This document shows positions 18,071-25,891 of a stretch of 64,000 bases of DNA, in pieces. The stretch comes from Propioniciclava sp. MC1595 (GTDB taxonomy: Bacteria > Actinomycetota > Actinomycetes > Propionibacteriales > Propionibacteriaceae). Every line of letters begins with the position of its first letter. Within the stretch, counting starts at the first letter, position 1. The stretch lies in the NCBI RefSeq assembly GCF_017569205.1, contig NZ_CP071870.1, forward strand, positions 1,364,001 to 1,428,000, in the 5' to 3' direction. A program made the position numbers and the translations under genes. The notes beneath the pieces are model-generated. The model was given only the letters and a program-made list of their open reading frames with translations. It had not been told where the DNA came from and ran no database searches.

Positions 18071-19039
18071 ATGAGCATCAGCCCCGACCAGGCCACCTGG
18101 TTCGCCTCGACGTTCGACCAGCTGGTCGCGAACGTCGGCCTGGCCATCCGCGGCAAGGAGCGGGTGATCCGGCTCGCGCTCACCTGCATGCTGTCGGAGG
18201 GCCACCTGCTGCTGGAGGACAACCCCGGCACCGGCAAGACCGTGCTGGCCAAGGCGCTGGCCGCGACGGTGCAGGGCACGCACCACCGCATCCAGTTCAC
18301 CCCCGACCTGCTGCCCAGCGACCTGCTCGGCGTGACGGTCTACGACCAGAAGACGCAGAGCTTCGAGTTCCACAAGGGGCCGGTGTTCGCCACCGTCGTG
18401 CTCGCCGACGAGATCAACCGCGCCTCGCCCAAGACGCAGTCGGCGCTGCTCGAGGTCATGGAGGAGTCGCGCGTGACCGTCGACGGCGAGCCCCACTCGG
18501 TGGGGCGTCCGTTCATGGTCATCGCGACCCAGAACCCGATCGAGCAGGCGGGCACCTACCGCCTGCCCGAGGCGCAGCTGGACCGCTTCCTGATGAAGAC
18601 CGAGGTGGGCTACCCCGACCTCGGCGTCGCCGTCGAGCTGATGGCCCAGGCGGCCAACCGCGACCGGGCCGCCGACGTGCGCCCCGTGATCGCCGCGCAC
18701 GCGGTGTCGCAGATGTCGTCCTTCGCCAACCAGGTGCACGTCGACGAGGCCGTCCTGCGGTACGTGGGCACGATCGCGGAGGAGTCGCGCCGCCACACCC
18801 ACGTGAAGCTGGGCCTGTCGATGCGTGGCTGCCTGGCGTTCATCCGGGCGGCCAAGACCTGGGCGCTGTCCCAGGGCCGCCAGTACGTGATCCCCGACGA
18901 CATCAAGGAGCTCGCCATCCCCGTCATGGCGCACCGCCTGATCCTGAACGCGGAGGCCCAGTTCTCCGGCGTCAACGTCGAGCGCGTGATCGACGACCTC
19001 CTCGCCTCGGTCCAGGCGCCGGCGGACCGCGTCCGTTGA
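18071..19039 (+). CDS. MoxR-type AAA+ ATPase
   Basis: A 322-residue MoxR ATPase with Walker A EDNPGTGKT near residue 56, Walker B VVLADEINRASPKTQ, sensor 1 IATQNPIEQAGTY and the arginine region RLPEAQLDRF. MoxR proteins work as chaperones for envelope proteins or metalloenzymes and are usually encoded next to a DUF58 protein, as here. SD-like AAAGAGG precedes the ATG. It begins 19 nt after the giant gene and its stop overlaps the DUF58 start (TTGA). Confidence 0.93.
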   Translation: MSISPDQATWFASTFDQLVANVGLAIRGKERVIRLALTCMLSEGHLLLEDNPGTGKTVLAKALAATVQGTHHRIQFTPDLLPSDLLGVTVYDQKTQSFEFHKGPVFATVVLADEINRASPKTQSALLEVMEESRVTVDGEPHSVGRPFMVIATQNPIEQAGTYRLPEAQLDRFLMKTEVGYPDLGVAVELMAQAANRDRAADVRPVIAAHAVSQMSSFANQVHVDEAVLRYVGTIAEESRRHTHVKLGLSMRGCLAFIRAAKTWALSQGRQYVIPDDIKELAIPVMAHRLILNAEAQFSGVNVERVIDDLLASVQAPADRVR

Positions 19040-20304
19040 GTTCCCCCGCCGGCCCCGTGACTCCACGGTTCGCCACCCTCCGCCGCTGGTGGGGGGTGCT
19101 CGCCGACCTCGCCCGCCCCGTCACCGACGTCGTGCGGGCGGGGGCCGACTGCGTCTCCGGCCTGGGCTGGACGACCCTGGTCCTCGGCGTCGTGGCGCTC
19201 GCCGCCGGCTGGGTGCTCGGCTGGGACGAGTTCCGCATCATCGGGGCGAGCCTGCTGGTCCTGCTCGGGCTGTCGGTGCTGTTCCTGATCGGCCGCACCC
19301 AGCTCGAGGTCGACCTCGAGCTGTCCCCGGCCCGGCTCGTGGCTGGCGACTCCTCGGCCGCGCACGTGCACGTCACGAACGTGGCCCGGACGCCCCTGCT
19401 CCCGGTCGGCCTGGAGGTGCCGGTGGGGGAGGCGTCGGCGCGGTTCACGCTCCCGGCGCTGGTCCCAGGCGGCACGTTCGAGGACGTGCTGGTGATCCCC
19501 ACCGAGTCCCGCGGCGTGATCCCCGTCGGGCCGGTGCGCACGCAGCGGGGCGACCCGTTCGGGCTGCTGCGCCGCGAGCTGGAGTGGAGCGAGGGGCTCG
19601 ACCTGTTCGTCCACCCGCGCACCGTCGCACTGGAGAGCCTCGGCTCGGGCCTGCTGCGTGACCTCGAGGGCCAGACCAGCAACGACGTGTCGATGAGCGA
19701 CCTCGCCTTTCACACCCTGCGCGAGTACGAGCCCGGCGACGACCGGCGCTACATCCACTGGCGCAGTTCGGCGAAGGCGTCCGGCGCGTCGGGCCAGAGC
19801 GCGTTCATGGTCCGCCAGTTCCTCGACACCCGCCGCTCGCACGTGGCGGTCGTGGTCGACGTCGACGAGGCGGCCTACACCCACCCCGACGAGTTCGAGC
19901 TGGCCCTCTCCTGCGGTGCCTCGGTGACCCTGCGCGCGCTGGCCGACGAGATGGAGACCACCGTCGTGTGCGGCACCCAGTCGGCCGTCCAGCCCGCGCC
20001 GCACACCGCCCTCGACACCTACAGCCGCGCGGCCTTCGGGCCGTGGCCGCTGCCGGCGGCGACCTCCCGCCTGGGCACGCTGGCCCCCGACGTCTCCGCG
20101 GTCGTGCTGGTGACCGGGCCGCTGACCACCTTCGAGGTGCTGCAGCGCGCCCGCGCCTACCTGGCCCCCCAGGTGCGCCTGGTCGCGGTGCAGGTCGTCC
20201 CCGACAGCGCGCTGTCCTACCGGGAGGGCGCCGGCATCGTCGTCGTCACCCTCGCCGAGCTGTCGGAGCTGCCGCTGGTCCTGGCAGGGGGTGTGACCGC
20301 ATGA
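19036..20304 (+). CDS. DUF58 family membrane protein
   Basis: A 422-residue protein with two membrane spans at ~45-65 and ~70-92 (LGWTTLVLGVVALAAGWVLG and FRIIGASLLVLLGLSVLFLI). A beta domain follows, then the hallmark DUF58 segment REYEPGDDRRYIHWRSSAKA near residue 230 and a C-terminal vWA-like region. DUF58 proteins are partners of MoxR ATPases in envelope stress or assembly systems. The TTG start overlaps the moxR stop and the gene's own stop overlaps the next ATG (ATGA), so translation is likely coupled through moxR, DUF58 and the transglutaminase-fold gene. Confidence 0.9.
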   Translation: MSSPAGPVTPRFATLRRWWGVLADLARPVTDVVRAGADCVSGLGWTTLVLGVVALAAGWVLGWDEFRIIGASLLVLLGLSVLFLIGRTQLEVDLELSPARLVAGDSSAAHVHVTNVARTPLLPVGLEVPVGEASARFTLPALVPGGTFEDVLVIPTESRGVIPVGPVRTQRGDPFGLLRRELEWSEGLDLFVHPRTVALESLGSGLLRDLEGQTSNDVSMSDLAFHTLREYEPGDDRRYIHWRSSAKASGASGQSAFMVRQFLDTRRSHVAVVVDVDEAAYTHPDEFELALSCGASVTLRALADEMETTVVCGTQSAVQPAPHTALDTYSRAAFGPWPLPAATSRLGTLAPDVSAVVLVTGPLTTFEVLQRARAYLAPQVRLVAVQVVPDSALSYREGAGIVVVTLAELSELPLVLAGGVTA

Positions 20305-22661
20305 GGGTCGTCGCACCCCGCCGCGCCGAGCCCACCACCGGCTCGGCTTTCACCGGCACGCTGCAGCTGCTGCGGCCCTCCTCGGCCGACCTGACCGATG
20401 CCGCGTTCGTGCTGGGCCTGGGCCTGGTCGCGCTGGCCGCCTGGGCGTCCACCTTCAGCACCGGCACCTACCTGGCCGTTGGCGCGCTCGGCCTGCTGCT
20501 CGGCGTGCTGGCCGCCCACGTCACCAACGCCCTGCGCTGGCACTGGGTGACCGCGGTGGGCATCGTCGTCGTGCTGTACGCCCTGCTCGGCGGGGTGGTG
20601 GCGCTGCGCGACGACCTCGTCGCGGGCTTCCTGCCCTCGGCCGAGACGATCCGCGGGCTCGCCCACGGCGCGGTCGGCGGGTGGAAGGACCTGCTCACCA
20701 CGCTCGCCCCGGTGCCCGGCGACTTCGAGTTCCTCGTCCTGCCGTGGCTGGTGGGCCTGGTCTTCGGCGCCGGTGCCCACCTCCTGGCCCGGCGCACCCG
20801 CAGCGTGTGGGGCCCGCCCGCCCTCGCGGTCGGGCTGCTGGCCGGCACCATCCTGCTCGGCTCGTTCGTGGCGGCGACCCCGCTGGCCGTCGGGGTCCTG
20901 GGCACGCTCGGTGTGTTCGTGTGGCTGTTCGTCCGCCACACCCGCCGCCGGTCGCTCGGCGGCACCGGTCTCGGCCGCTCCACCCGCTGGACCGCCGGCG
21001 CGCTGCTGTTGGCGATCGCGCTGGCGGGGGGCGTGGGGGCCTCCTTCCTCATGCCCGGCCCCGAGCGTACGCCCCGCACCGTGCTGCGCTCCTGGGTGCA
21101 ACCGCCGCTCGACGTCGACCGCTACCCGTCGCCGCTGGCCGGGTTCCGCAAGTACTCCTCCGACTCCCAGGCGCTCTACGACCAGCCGCTGCTGCGGGTG
21201 GAGGGCGCCGCACCGGGGACCCTGCTGCGCATGGCCGTCCTCGACGACTGGGACGGCTTGGCGTGGAGCGCCTCCGGCGGTGTCGAGGGCGACCCGCGCA
21301 CCGGTTTCCAGCGCATCGGCGCCGTGATCCCCGGGGCCGCCACGGGCCGGACCACGACCGTGCGGCTCACGGTGGAGCCGGCCTTCGCCGCCACGCGCGA
21401 GCTCGCGGTGTGGCTGCCCGCCCCCGGCCCGGCCACCGAGATCCAGTTCACCGGCCCCAACGCCCGCGCCCACGGCGAGGTCGTCCGGTACAACATCGGC
21501 ACCGGGCAGGGGCTGGTGCCCGACATGCTCCGCGCGGGGGACACCGTCGAGGTGACGTCGGTGGCGCTGCCCTCCGAGACCGGCCAGCTGCCCCAGGCCG
21601 CAGGGCCGGTGTTGGTCCGCGACGCCGTGAGCGCCCCGCTGGTGCCGATCCTCGACTCGCTGAGCGCCGCGGCCGGCGACCCGTGGAGCCGGGCCGAGGA
21701 GGTCGCGAAGGTGTTCCGGGAGACCGGCTCCTGGAGCAACGGCACCAAGCCCGGCCAGCAGCAGTACCTGCCGGGGCACGGCCTGAAGCGCCTCCTGACC
21801 TTCGGCACCGAGCTGGTCGGCAGCGACGAGCACTACGCGGCCACCTACGCGCTGGCCCTGAACCGGCTGGGCTACCCGGCCCGCGTCGTCATGGGCGCGG
21901 CCGTGCCCGAGGACGGCGTGGTCAAGGGGCAGCACGTGCAGGCGTGGGTCGAGGTGAGCCTGGCCGACCGCGGCTGGGTCACGATCCCCACCGAGGCGTT
22001 CACGCCCGACCGCAACAAGGAACCCAACAACATCCCGCCCAAGTCGCTGGAGCAGCAGAACGCGCCGTACGTGCCCCCGCCGAACCCGACGCGCCCGCCC
22101 GGCTCGTTCGACTCGCTGTTCAACACCCACGGGGTGGGGGACGTCCTCGAGCGCCCGGCGCGGTCGACGGACTGGATGGCGATCATCCTCGGCGCCGTGC
22201 GCGTCGTCGGACCGCCGGTGGCCGCGATCCTGGCCGTCGTGGGGCTGCTGCTGGGGGCCAAGGCCGTCCGGCGGTACCGCCGCCGCACGCGCGGTGCCGC
22301 CACCACCCGGGTGGCGGCTGGCTGGCTGGAGTTCCTCGACCGGGCCCGCGACCTCGGCCGTCCCGTCCCCGCCCGGGCCACCCGGCTCGAGCAGGCGGCG
22401 GCCGTGGGCGGACCCGAGGCGCTCGCCCTCGCGCGCTCGGCGAACCAGGCGGTCTTCGGCCCCGGTGAACCGGACGCCGAGGCCTCGGGCGGCTATTGGT
22501 CCGGCGTGATGGACGCGCGCAAGTCCGTCCTGGCCGGCCTGCCCTGGTGGCGCCGTTGGGCCGTCGCGCTCAACCCGCGCTCCCTGGTGCCGCTGGGTTC
22601 CGACCGCTCGGCGGGGGGCCGTGACGCCCGCCCCGTGCGTCGTCGGCGAACTCGGGGCTGA
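20301..22661 (+). CDS. TgpA-like transglutaminase-fold membrane protein, catalytic residues replaced
   Basis: A 786-residue protein with an N-terminal block of about six membrane spans (~30-240), a large extracytoplasmic transglutaminase-like domain, one C-terminal span near 632-652 and a cytoplasmic tail, the TgpA layout. In active members a Cys lies in a G-x-C-E-x-(F/Y)-A motif, with His and Asp downstream. Here the motif reads GSDEHYA, with Asp at residue 509 where Cys is expected. The His is kept (HVQAWVEV, residue 545) and the D-P-T position reads IPT (Ile562). It is therefore probably not a transglutaminase or protease but a binding or scaffold protein. It is the last gene of the kinase locus and overlaps DUF58. 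Confidence 0.85.
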   Translation: MRVVAPRRAEPTTGSAFTGTLQLLRPSSADLTDAAFVLGLGLVALAAWASTFSTGTYLAVGALGLLLGVLAAHVTNALRWHWVTAVGIVVVLYALLGGVVALRDDLVAGFLPSAETIRGLAHGAVGGWKDLLTTLAPVPGDFEFLVLPWLVGLVFGAGAHLLARRTRSVWGPPALAVGLLAGTILLGSFVAATPLAVGVLGTLGVFVWLFVRHTRRRSLGGTGLGRSTRWTAGALLLAIALAGGVGASFLMPGPERTPRTVLRSWVQPPLDVDRYPSPLAGFRKYSSDSQALYDQPLLRVEGAAPGTLLRMAVLDDWDGLAWSASGGVEGDPRTGFQRIGAVIPGAATGRTTTVRLTVEPAFAATRELAVWLPAPGPATEIQFTGPNARAHGEVVRYNIGTGQGLVPDMLRAGDTVEVTSVALPSETGQLPQAAGPVLVRDAVSAPLVPILDSLSAAAGDPWSRAEEVAKVFRETGSWSNGTKPGQQQYLPGHGLKRLLTFGTELVGSDEHYAATYALALNRLGYPARVVMGAAVPEDGVVKGQHVQAWVEVSLADRGWVTIPTEAFTPDRNKEPNNIPPKSLEQQNAPYVPPPNPTRPPGSFDSLFNTHGVGDVLERPARSTDWMAIILGAVRVVGPPVAAILAVVGLLLGAKAVRRYRRRTRGAATTRVAAGWLEFLDRARDLGRPVPARATRLEQAAAVGGPEALALARSANQAVFGPGEPDAEASGGYWSGVMDARKSVLAGLPWWRRWAVALNPRSLVPLGSDRSAGGRDARPVRRRRTRG

Positions 22662-22699
22662 ACCTCGCGCTGGTCACCCCAAACGGTGGCCGAAGGTGG

Positions 22700-22705
22700 C
22701 AGGAT
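22700..22705 (+). promoter_or_regulatory. -10-like box of the DUF5709 gene
   Basis: CAGGAT, 6 nt before the ATG at 22712, the spacing seen at other leaderless genes here. The first base departs from TANNNT. Confidence 0.35.
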
Positions 22706-22711
22706 CGGGGC

Positions 22712-23134
22712 ATGAGCGAAGACGGATATGCAGACCAGTCCTCGGGTGAGGACAACGTTGAGCAGCTCCAGCAGGCGGACACGCTCATCGACCGTGGGGT
22801 CGACGACGTGCTCGACGAGGGGTACATCGCGCCCGACAACTGGTCGCCCGCCCAGGGCTTCGGCAACACGCCCGCCGAGATGCGGCAGCGCGAGAACCTG
22901 GACATGCGGGTGAAGCAGGAGGAGCCGGAGGCCGAGGCCCCCGACGACAGCCCCTGGAACCCCGACGGCGAGTCGCGCGAGGTCGGCTCCGTGCGGGCCG
23001 GGCGCCTCGTCGACACCGGTGAGCGCGACCACGAGTCGGTGGCCTTCTCCGTCGGCATCGACGGCGGGGCGGCCTCGGCCGAGGAGGCCGCGATGCACGT
23101 GATCACGCCCGAGGACGACGACGACGTCGTCTGA
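22712..23134 (+). CDS. DUF5709 family protein
   Basis: A 140-residue, very acidic soluble protein without Cys or a membrane segment. The N-terminal pattern (QLQQADTLIDRGVDDVLDEG, then YIAPDNWSPAQGFG) matches the actinobacterial DUF5709 family, which has no known role to my knowledge. The C-terminus carries SAEEAAMHVI and ends in a run of Asp. It stands between the kinase locus and phoH with its own likely leaderless promoter. Confidence 0.75.
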   Translation: MSEDGYADQSSGEDNVEQLQQADTLIDRGVDDVLDEGYIAPDNWSPAQGFGNTPAEMRQRENLDMRVKQEEPEAEAPDDSPWNPDGESREVGSVRAGRLVDTGERDHESVAFSVGIDGGAASAEEAAMHVITPEDDDDVV

Positions 23135-23192
23135 GGTCACCGACCCGCGAGCCGGCGGGCGTCGCGCAGCCCGGAGGGGCGTGCAGGCCCAC

Positions 23193-23208
23193 CCCCGCGG
23201 TGGCGGGG
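23193..23208 (+). terminator. Possible hairpin terminator after DUF5709
   Basis: CCCCGC-GGTG-GCGGGG, a perfect 6-bp stem, lies between the DUF5709 stop and the phoH promoter. There is no T-run after it, so termination is tentative. Confidence 0.3.
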
Positions 23209-23214
23209 CGTGTC

Positions 23215-23220
23215 TAGACT
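23215..23220 (+). promoter_or_regulatory. -10 box before phoH
   Basis: TAGACT, about 52 nt before the proposed phoH start at 23272. No start codon sits at the leaderless distance, so a short 5' UTR with GGAG at 23262-23265 is likely. Confidence 0.45.
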
Positions 23221-23271
23221 GGTCAGCACGCCCGGGCGTCCCGCCGGGGCACGACGAACCTGGAGACGACC

Positions 23272-25380
23272 CTGTCGACCGACACGACCGCACCGCGCCC
23301 CGCCACCCGCCGGATCAGCATCCCGGCGTCGATCCCGATGGTGAACATCGTGGGGCCGCGCGACGAGTTCCTGCGCATCCTCGAGCGGGTGCTGGACGCC
23401 GACATCCACGTGCGCGGCAACGAGATCACCCTGTCGGGCAGCGCCGAGGGCGTCACGCAGGGCGCCGAGGTGCTCACCGAGATGACCACGATCGTGCGCA
23501 CGGGTCAGGGCCTGACCGGTGACGCCGTCGAGCGCATCGTCAGCATGAACGGCGAGGCCGGCGAGCTGCACCCGGCCGAGGTTCTGACCCAGAACATCCT
23601 CTCGTCGCGCGGCAAGACCATCCGGCCGAAGACGCTGAACCAGAAGCGCTACGTCGACGCCATCGACGCCCACACGGTCGTCTTCGGCATCGGCCCCGCC
23701 GGCACGGGCAAGACCTACCTCGCCATGGCCAAGGCCGTGCAGGCCCTGCAGGCCAAGGAGGTCAACCGGATCATCCTCACCCGGCCCGCCATCGAGGCCG
23801 GTGAGCGCCTCGGGTTCCTGCCCGGCACGCTCAACGACAAGATCGACCCCTACCTGCGGCCGCTGTACGACGCGCTGCACGACATGGTCGACGCCGAGTC
23901 GGTACCCAAGCTGCTGACCGCCGGCACCATCGAGGTCGCCCCGCTGGCCTACATGCGCGGCCGCGCCCAGCCCGTGGACACCCCCGTGCTGACCCCGGAC
24001 GGGTTCCGGCCGATCGGCGAGCTCGCGGTGGGCGACCTGGTGGTCGGGTACGACGGGCAGCCCACACCGGTGATCGGGGTCTACCCGCAGGGGCGCAAGC
24101 CCGTCTACCGCGTGACGACCCAGGACGGCGCGTCCACCCGGGCCTGCGCGGAGCACCTGTGGCAGGTGTGGACTCGGGCCGACCGGCGTCGCAACCCGGC
24201 GGGGCGCGTGCTCCAGACCCGGGAGATGGCCGGGAAGCTGCGATCGGCTCACGCGCGACGCTACGAGTTGCCCGTGGTGGCACCGGTGCACATGCCGGAC
24301 CGCGACGTTCCTCTGGACCCCTACGCGCTCGGGTTGCTGCTCGGCGACGGCTGCCTCACCACGACCACGACGCCCATGTTCTCGACCCGTGACCCGGAAC
24401 TGGCCGAGGCTCTGGACGCCGCGATCCCCGGTATCGCCCTGCAGCCCAAGGGCGAGGGGGACTACGTCCTACGCCGCCGGAACGCGAGCCGCGGCGGCGT
24501 CATCGTGACGAACCCCGTGACGCAGATCCTGCGCGACCTGGGGCTGGCAGGCACTCGGTCCCACACCAAGTTCGTGCCCACCGACTACCTGCTGAACAGC
24601 GTCGCGAACCGTCTGGCGCTGCTCCAGGGCCTGCTCGACACGGACGGGGGACCGGTTACCCAGGTCGGTCGGAGCGCTCGGATCCAGTACACGACGTGTT
24701 CGGACCAGCTCCGTGACGACGTCATCCAACTCGTTCGTTCCTTGGGTGGCGTCGCGTACACCAGGACGCGCCGTGCGGAGGGCCGCCGGCCCGGCTTCGC
24801 CGCCGGTCGTCCCGTCCCGTACCGCCATGACGCCCACGTCGTCGAGATCCGACTCCCGGACGGGATGTACCCCTTCCGACTGGAGCGGAAGGCCGACCTG
24901 TACGAACGGCACGGAGGCGGTCGCCCCATGCGGTTCATCGACTCCATCGAACCTGACGGTGAGGCCGAGTGCGTGTGCATCGCGGTCGCAGCCGCTGACT
25001 CCCTCTACGTCACCGAGGACTTCCTCGTGACCCACAACACCCTGAACGACGCGTTCATCATCCTCGACGAGGCGCAGAACACGTCGATGGAGCAGATGAA
25101 GATGTTCCTGACCCGACTCGGCTTCAACTCCAAGATCGTGGTCACCGGCGACGTCACCCAGGTCGACCTGCCCGGCGGGGTGAAGTCGGGCCTGCGCGAG
25201 GTGCAGTCGATCCTGGACGGCGTGGAGGACATCGCCTTCTGCCAGCTCACCAACCACGACGTCGTGCGGCACCGCCTGGTCGGCCGCATCGTCGCCGCCT
25301 ACGACCGCTACGACGCCACCCAGCCGCCGCCGTACAAGCGCGACCACAAGGACCGCCGGGACCGGAAGGACCGCTCATGA
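23272..25380 (+). CDS. phoH: PhoH-like ATPase interrupted in frame by an intein
   Basis: PhoH/YbeZ-family P-loop ATPase, an RNA-associated partner of YbeY, which is the next gene (ATGA overlap). The precursor would be 702 residues; removing the intein at 23965-25038 leaves a normal 344-residue PhoH. Walker A is [13 protein letters not shown] and Walker [11 protein letters not shown]; the intein lies between them in the conserved MRGR/TLNDAF stretch. The start is uncertain. The first ATG, at 23338, falls inside the conserved N-terminal strand ([19 protein letters not shown]), so translation should begin earlier. The best in-frame candidate is CTG at 23272, 6 nt after GGAG. Function is certain, start is not. 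Confidence 0.9.
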   Translation: MSTDTTAPRPATRRISIPASIPMVNIVGPRDEFLRILERVLDADIHVRGNEITLSGSAEGVTQGAEVLTEMTTIVRTGQGLTGDAVERIVSMNGEAGELHPAEVLTQNILSSRGKTIRPKTLNQKRYVDAIDAHTVVFGIGPAGTGKTYLAMAKAVQALQAKEVNRIILTRPAIEAGERLGFLPGTLNDKIDPYLRPLYDALHDMVDAESVPKLLTAGTIEVAPLAYMRGRAQPVDTPVLTPDGFRPIGELAVGDLVVGYDGQPTPVIGVYPQGRKPVYRVTTQDGASTRACAEHLWQVWTRADRRRNPAGRVLQTREMAGKLRSAHARRYELPVVAPVHMPDRDVPLDPYALGLLLGDGCLTTTTTPMFSTRDPELAEALDAAIPGIALQPKGEGDYVLRRRNASRGGVIVTNPVTQILRDLGLAGTRSHTKFVPTDYLLNSVANRLALLQGLLDTDGGPVTQVGRSARIQYTTCSDQLRDDVIQLVRSLGGVAYTRTRRAEGRRPGFAAGRPVPYRHDAHVVEIRLPDGMYPFRLERKADLYERHGGGRPMRFIDSIEPDGEAECVCIAVAAADSLYVTEDFLVTHNTLNDAFIILDEAQNTSMEQMKMFLTRLGFNSKIVVTGDVTQVDLPGGVKSGLREVQSILDGVEDIAFCQLTNHDVVRHRLVGRIVAAYDRYDATQPPPYKRDHKDRRDRKDRS
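23965..25038 (+). mobile_element. Class 3 intein with LAGLIDADG homing endonuclease in PhoH
   Basis: A 358-residue in-frame insertion. It starts with Ala ([20 protein letters not shown]), not Cys or Ser, and ends FLVTHN before extein Thr. Block B reads CAEHLW (His64, Trp66), block F VCIAV (Cys338) and block G VTHN (Thr356). This Trp-Cys-Thr triplet with a non-nucleophilic residue 1 defines class 3 inteins, in which the block F Cys starts splicing. Two endonuclease motifs are present, LGLLLGDG (Asp128) and [10 protein letters not shown] (Asp225/Asp227), with the acidic residues intact. There is no frameshift, so both splicing and homing look functional. Boundaries follow from the unbroken PhoH motif across the junction. 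Confidence 0.93.
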
Positions 25381-25829
25381 TCGACCTGAACAACGAGTCC
25401 GGCGTCGAGGTCGACGAGCAGCGGCTCGTCCAGCTGGCCCGCTTCGCGATGGACCAGTTGCGGATCCACCCACAGGCCGAGCTGTCGATCCTGCTCGTCG
25501 ACGAGCAGACCATGGCCGACTACCACGTCCGGTTCATGGACCTCCCCGGCCCCACCGACGTGCTCAGCTTCCCGATGGACGAGCTGCGCCCGCCCGCCGA
25601 CGACGAGGAGCCGCCCCTCGGGCTGCTCGGCGACATCGTGCTCTGCCCGACCGTCACCGCCGCCCAGGCGGCCGAGAACGGGCGCACACCGGAGTCGGAG
25701 GCCGACTACCTGCTCGTGCACGGGCTGCTGCACCTGCTGGGCTACGACCACGCCGAGCCGGCCGAGAAGAAGGTCATGTTCGACCTCAACGACCGCCTCG
25801 TCGCGGCGTGGGACGCCTCGCGGTCCTGA
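25377..25829 (+). CDS. ybeY: Endoribonuclease YbeY
   Basis: A 150-residue YbeY, the zinc-dependent rRNA maturation and quality-control RNase. The metal signature is HGLLHLLGYDH near residue 118 (H-x3-H-x5-H), and the conserved GPTDVLSFPMDE is near residue 58. It overlaps phoH by 4 nt (ATGA), the usual phoH-ybeY pairing. Length is typical. Confidence 0.95.
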   Translation: MIDLNNESGVEVDEQRLVQLARFAMDQLRIHPQAELSILLVDEQTMADYHVRFMDLPGPTDVLSFPMDELRPPADDEEPPLGLLGDIVLCPTVTAAQAAENGRTPESEADYLLVHGLLHLLGYDHAEPAEKKVMFDLNDRLVAAWDASRS

Positions 25830-25848
25830 TCGCCGGCCCCCCGGCCGC

Positions 25849-25854
25849 TAGACT
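25849..25854 (+). promoter_or_regulatory. -10 box before the CNNM/CorC gene
   Basis: TAGACT, 37 nt before the TTG at 25892, between ybeY and the CorC gene. It implies a separate promoter for the CorC-era-FUSC group. Confidence 0.4.
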
Positions 25855-25891
25855 GCCCCCGTCGCCTACGAGGGAGTCGTGAACACAAGCC

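Noticed and set aside
20301-22661. Pseudogene because of the missing catalytic Cys
   Set aside because: The frame is 786 codons long, undamaged and coupled to its neighbours, so it looks like a maintained non-enzymatic protein.
23965-25038. Insertion sequence or frameshift in phoH
   Set aside because: The frame is continuous, there is no transposase or terminal inverted repeat, and splicing motifs occur at both ends, so it is an intein.
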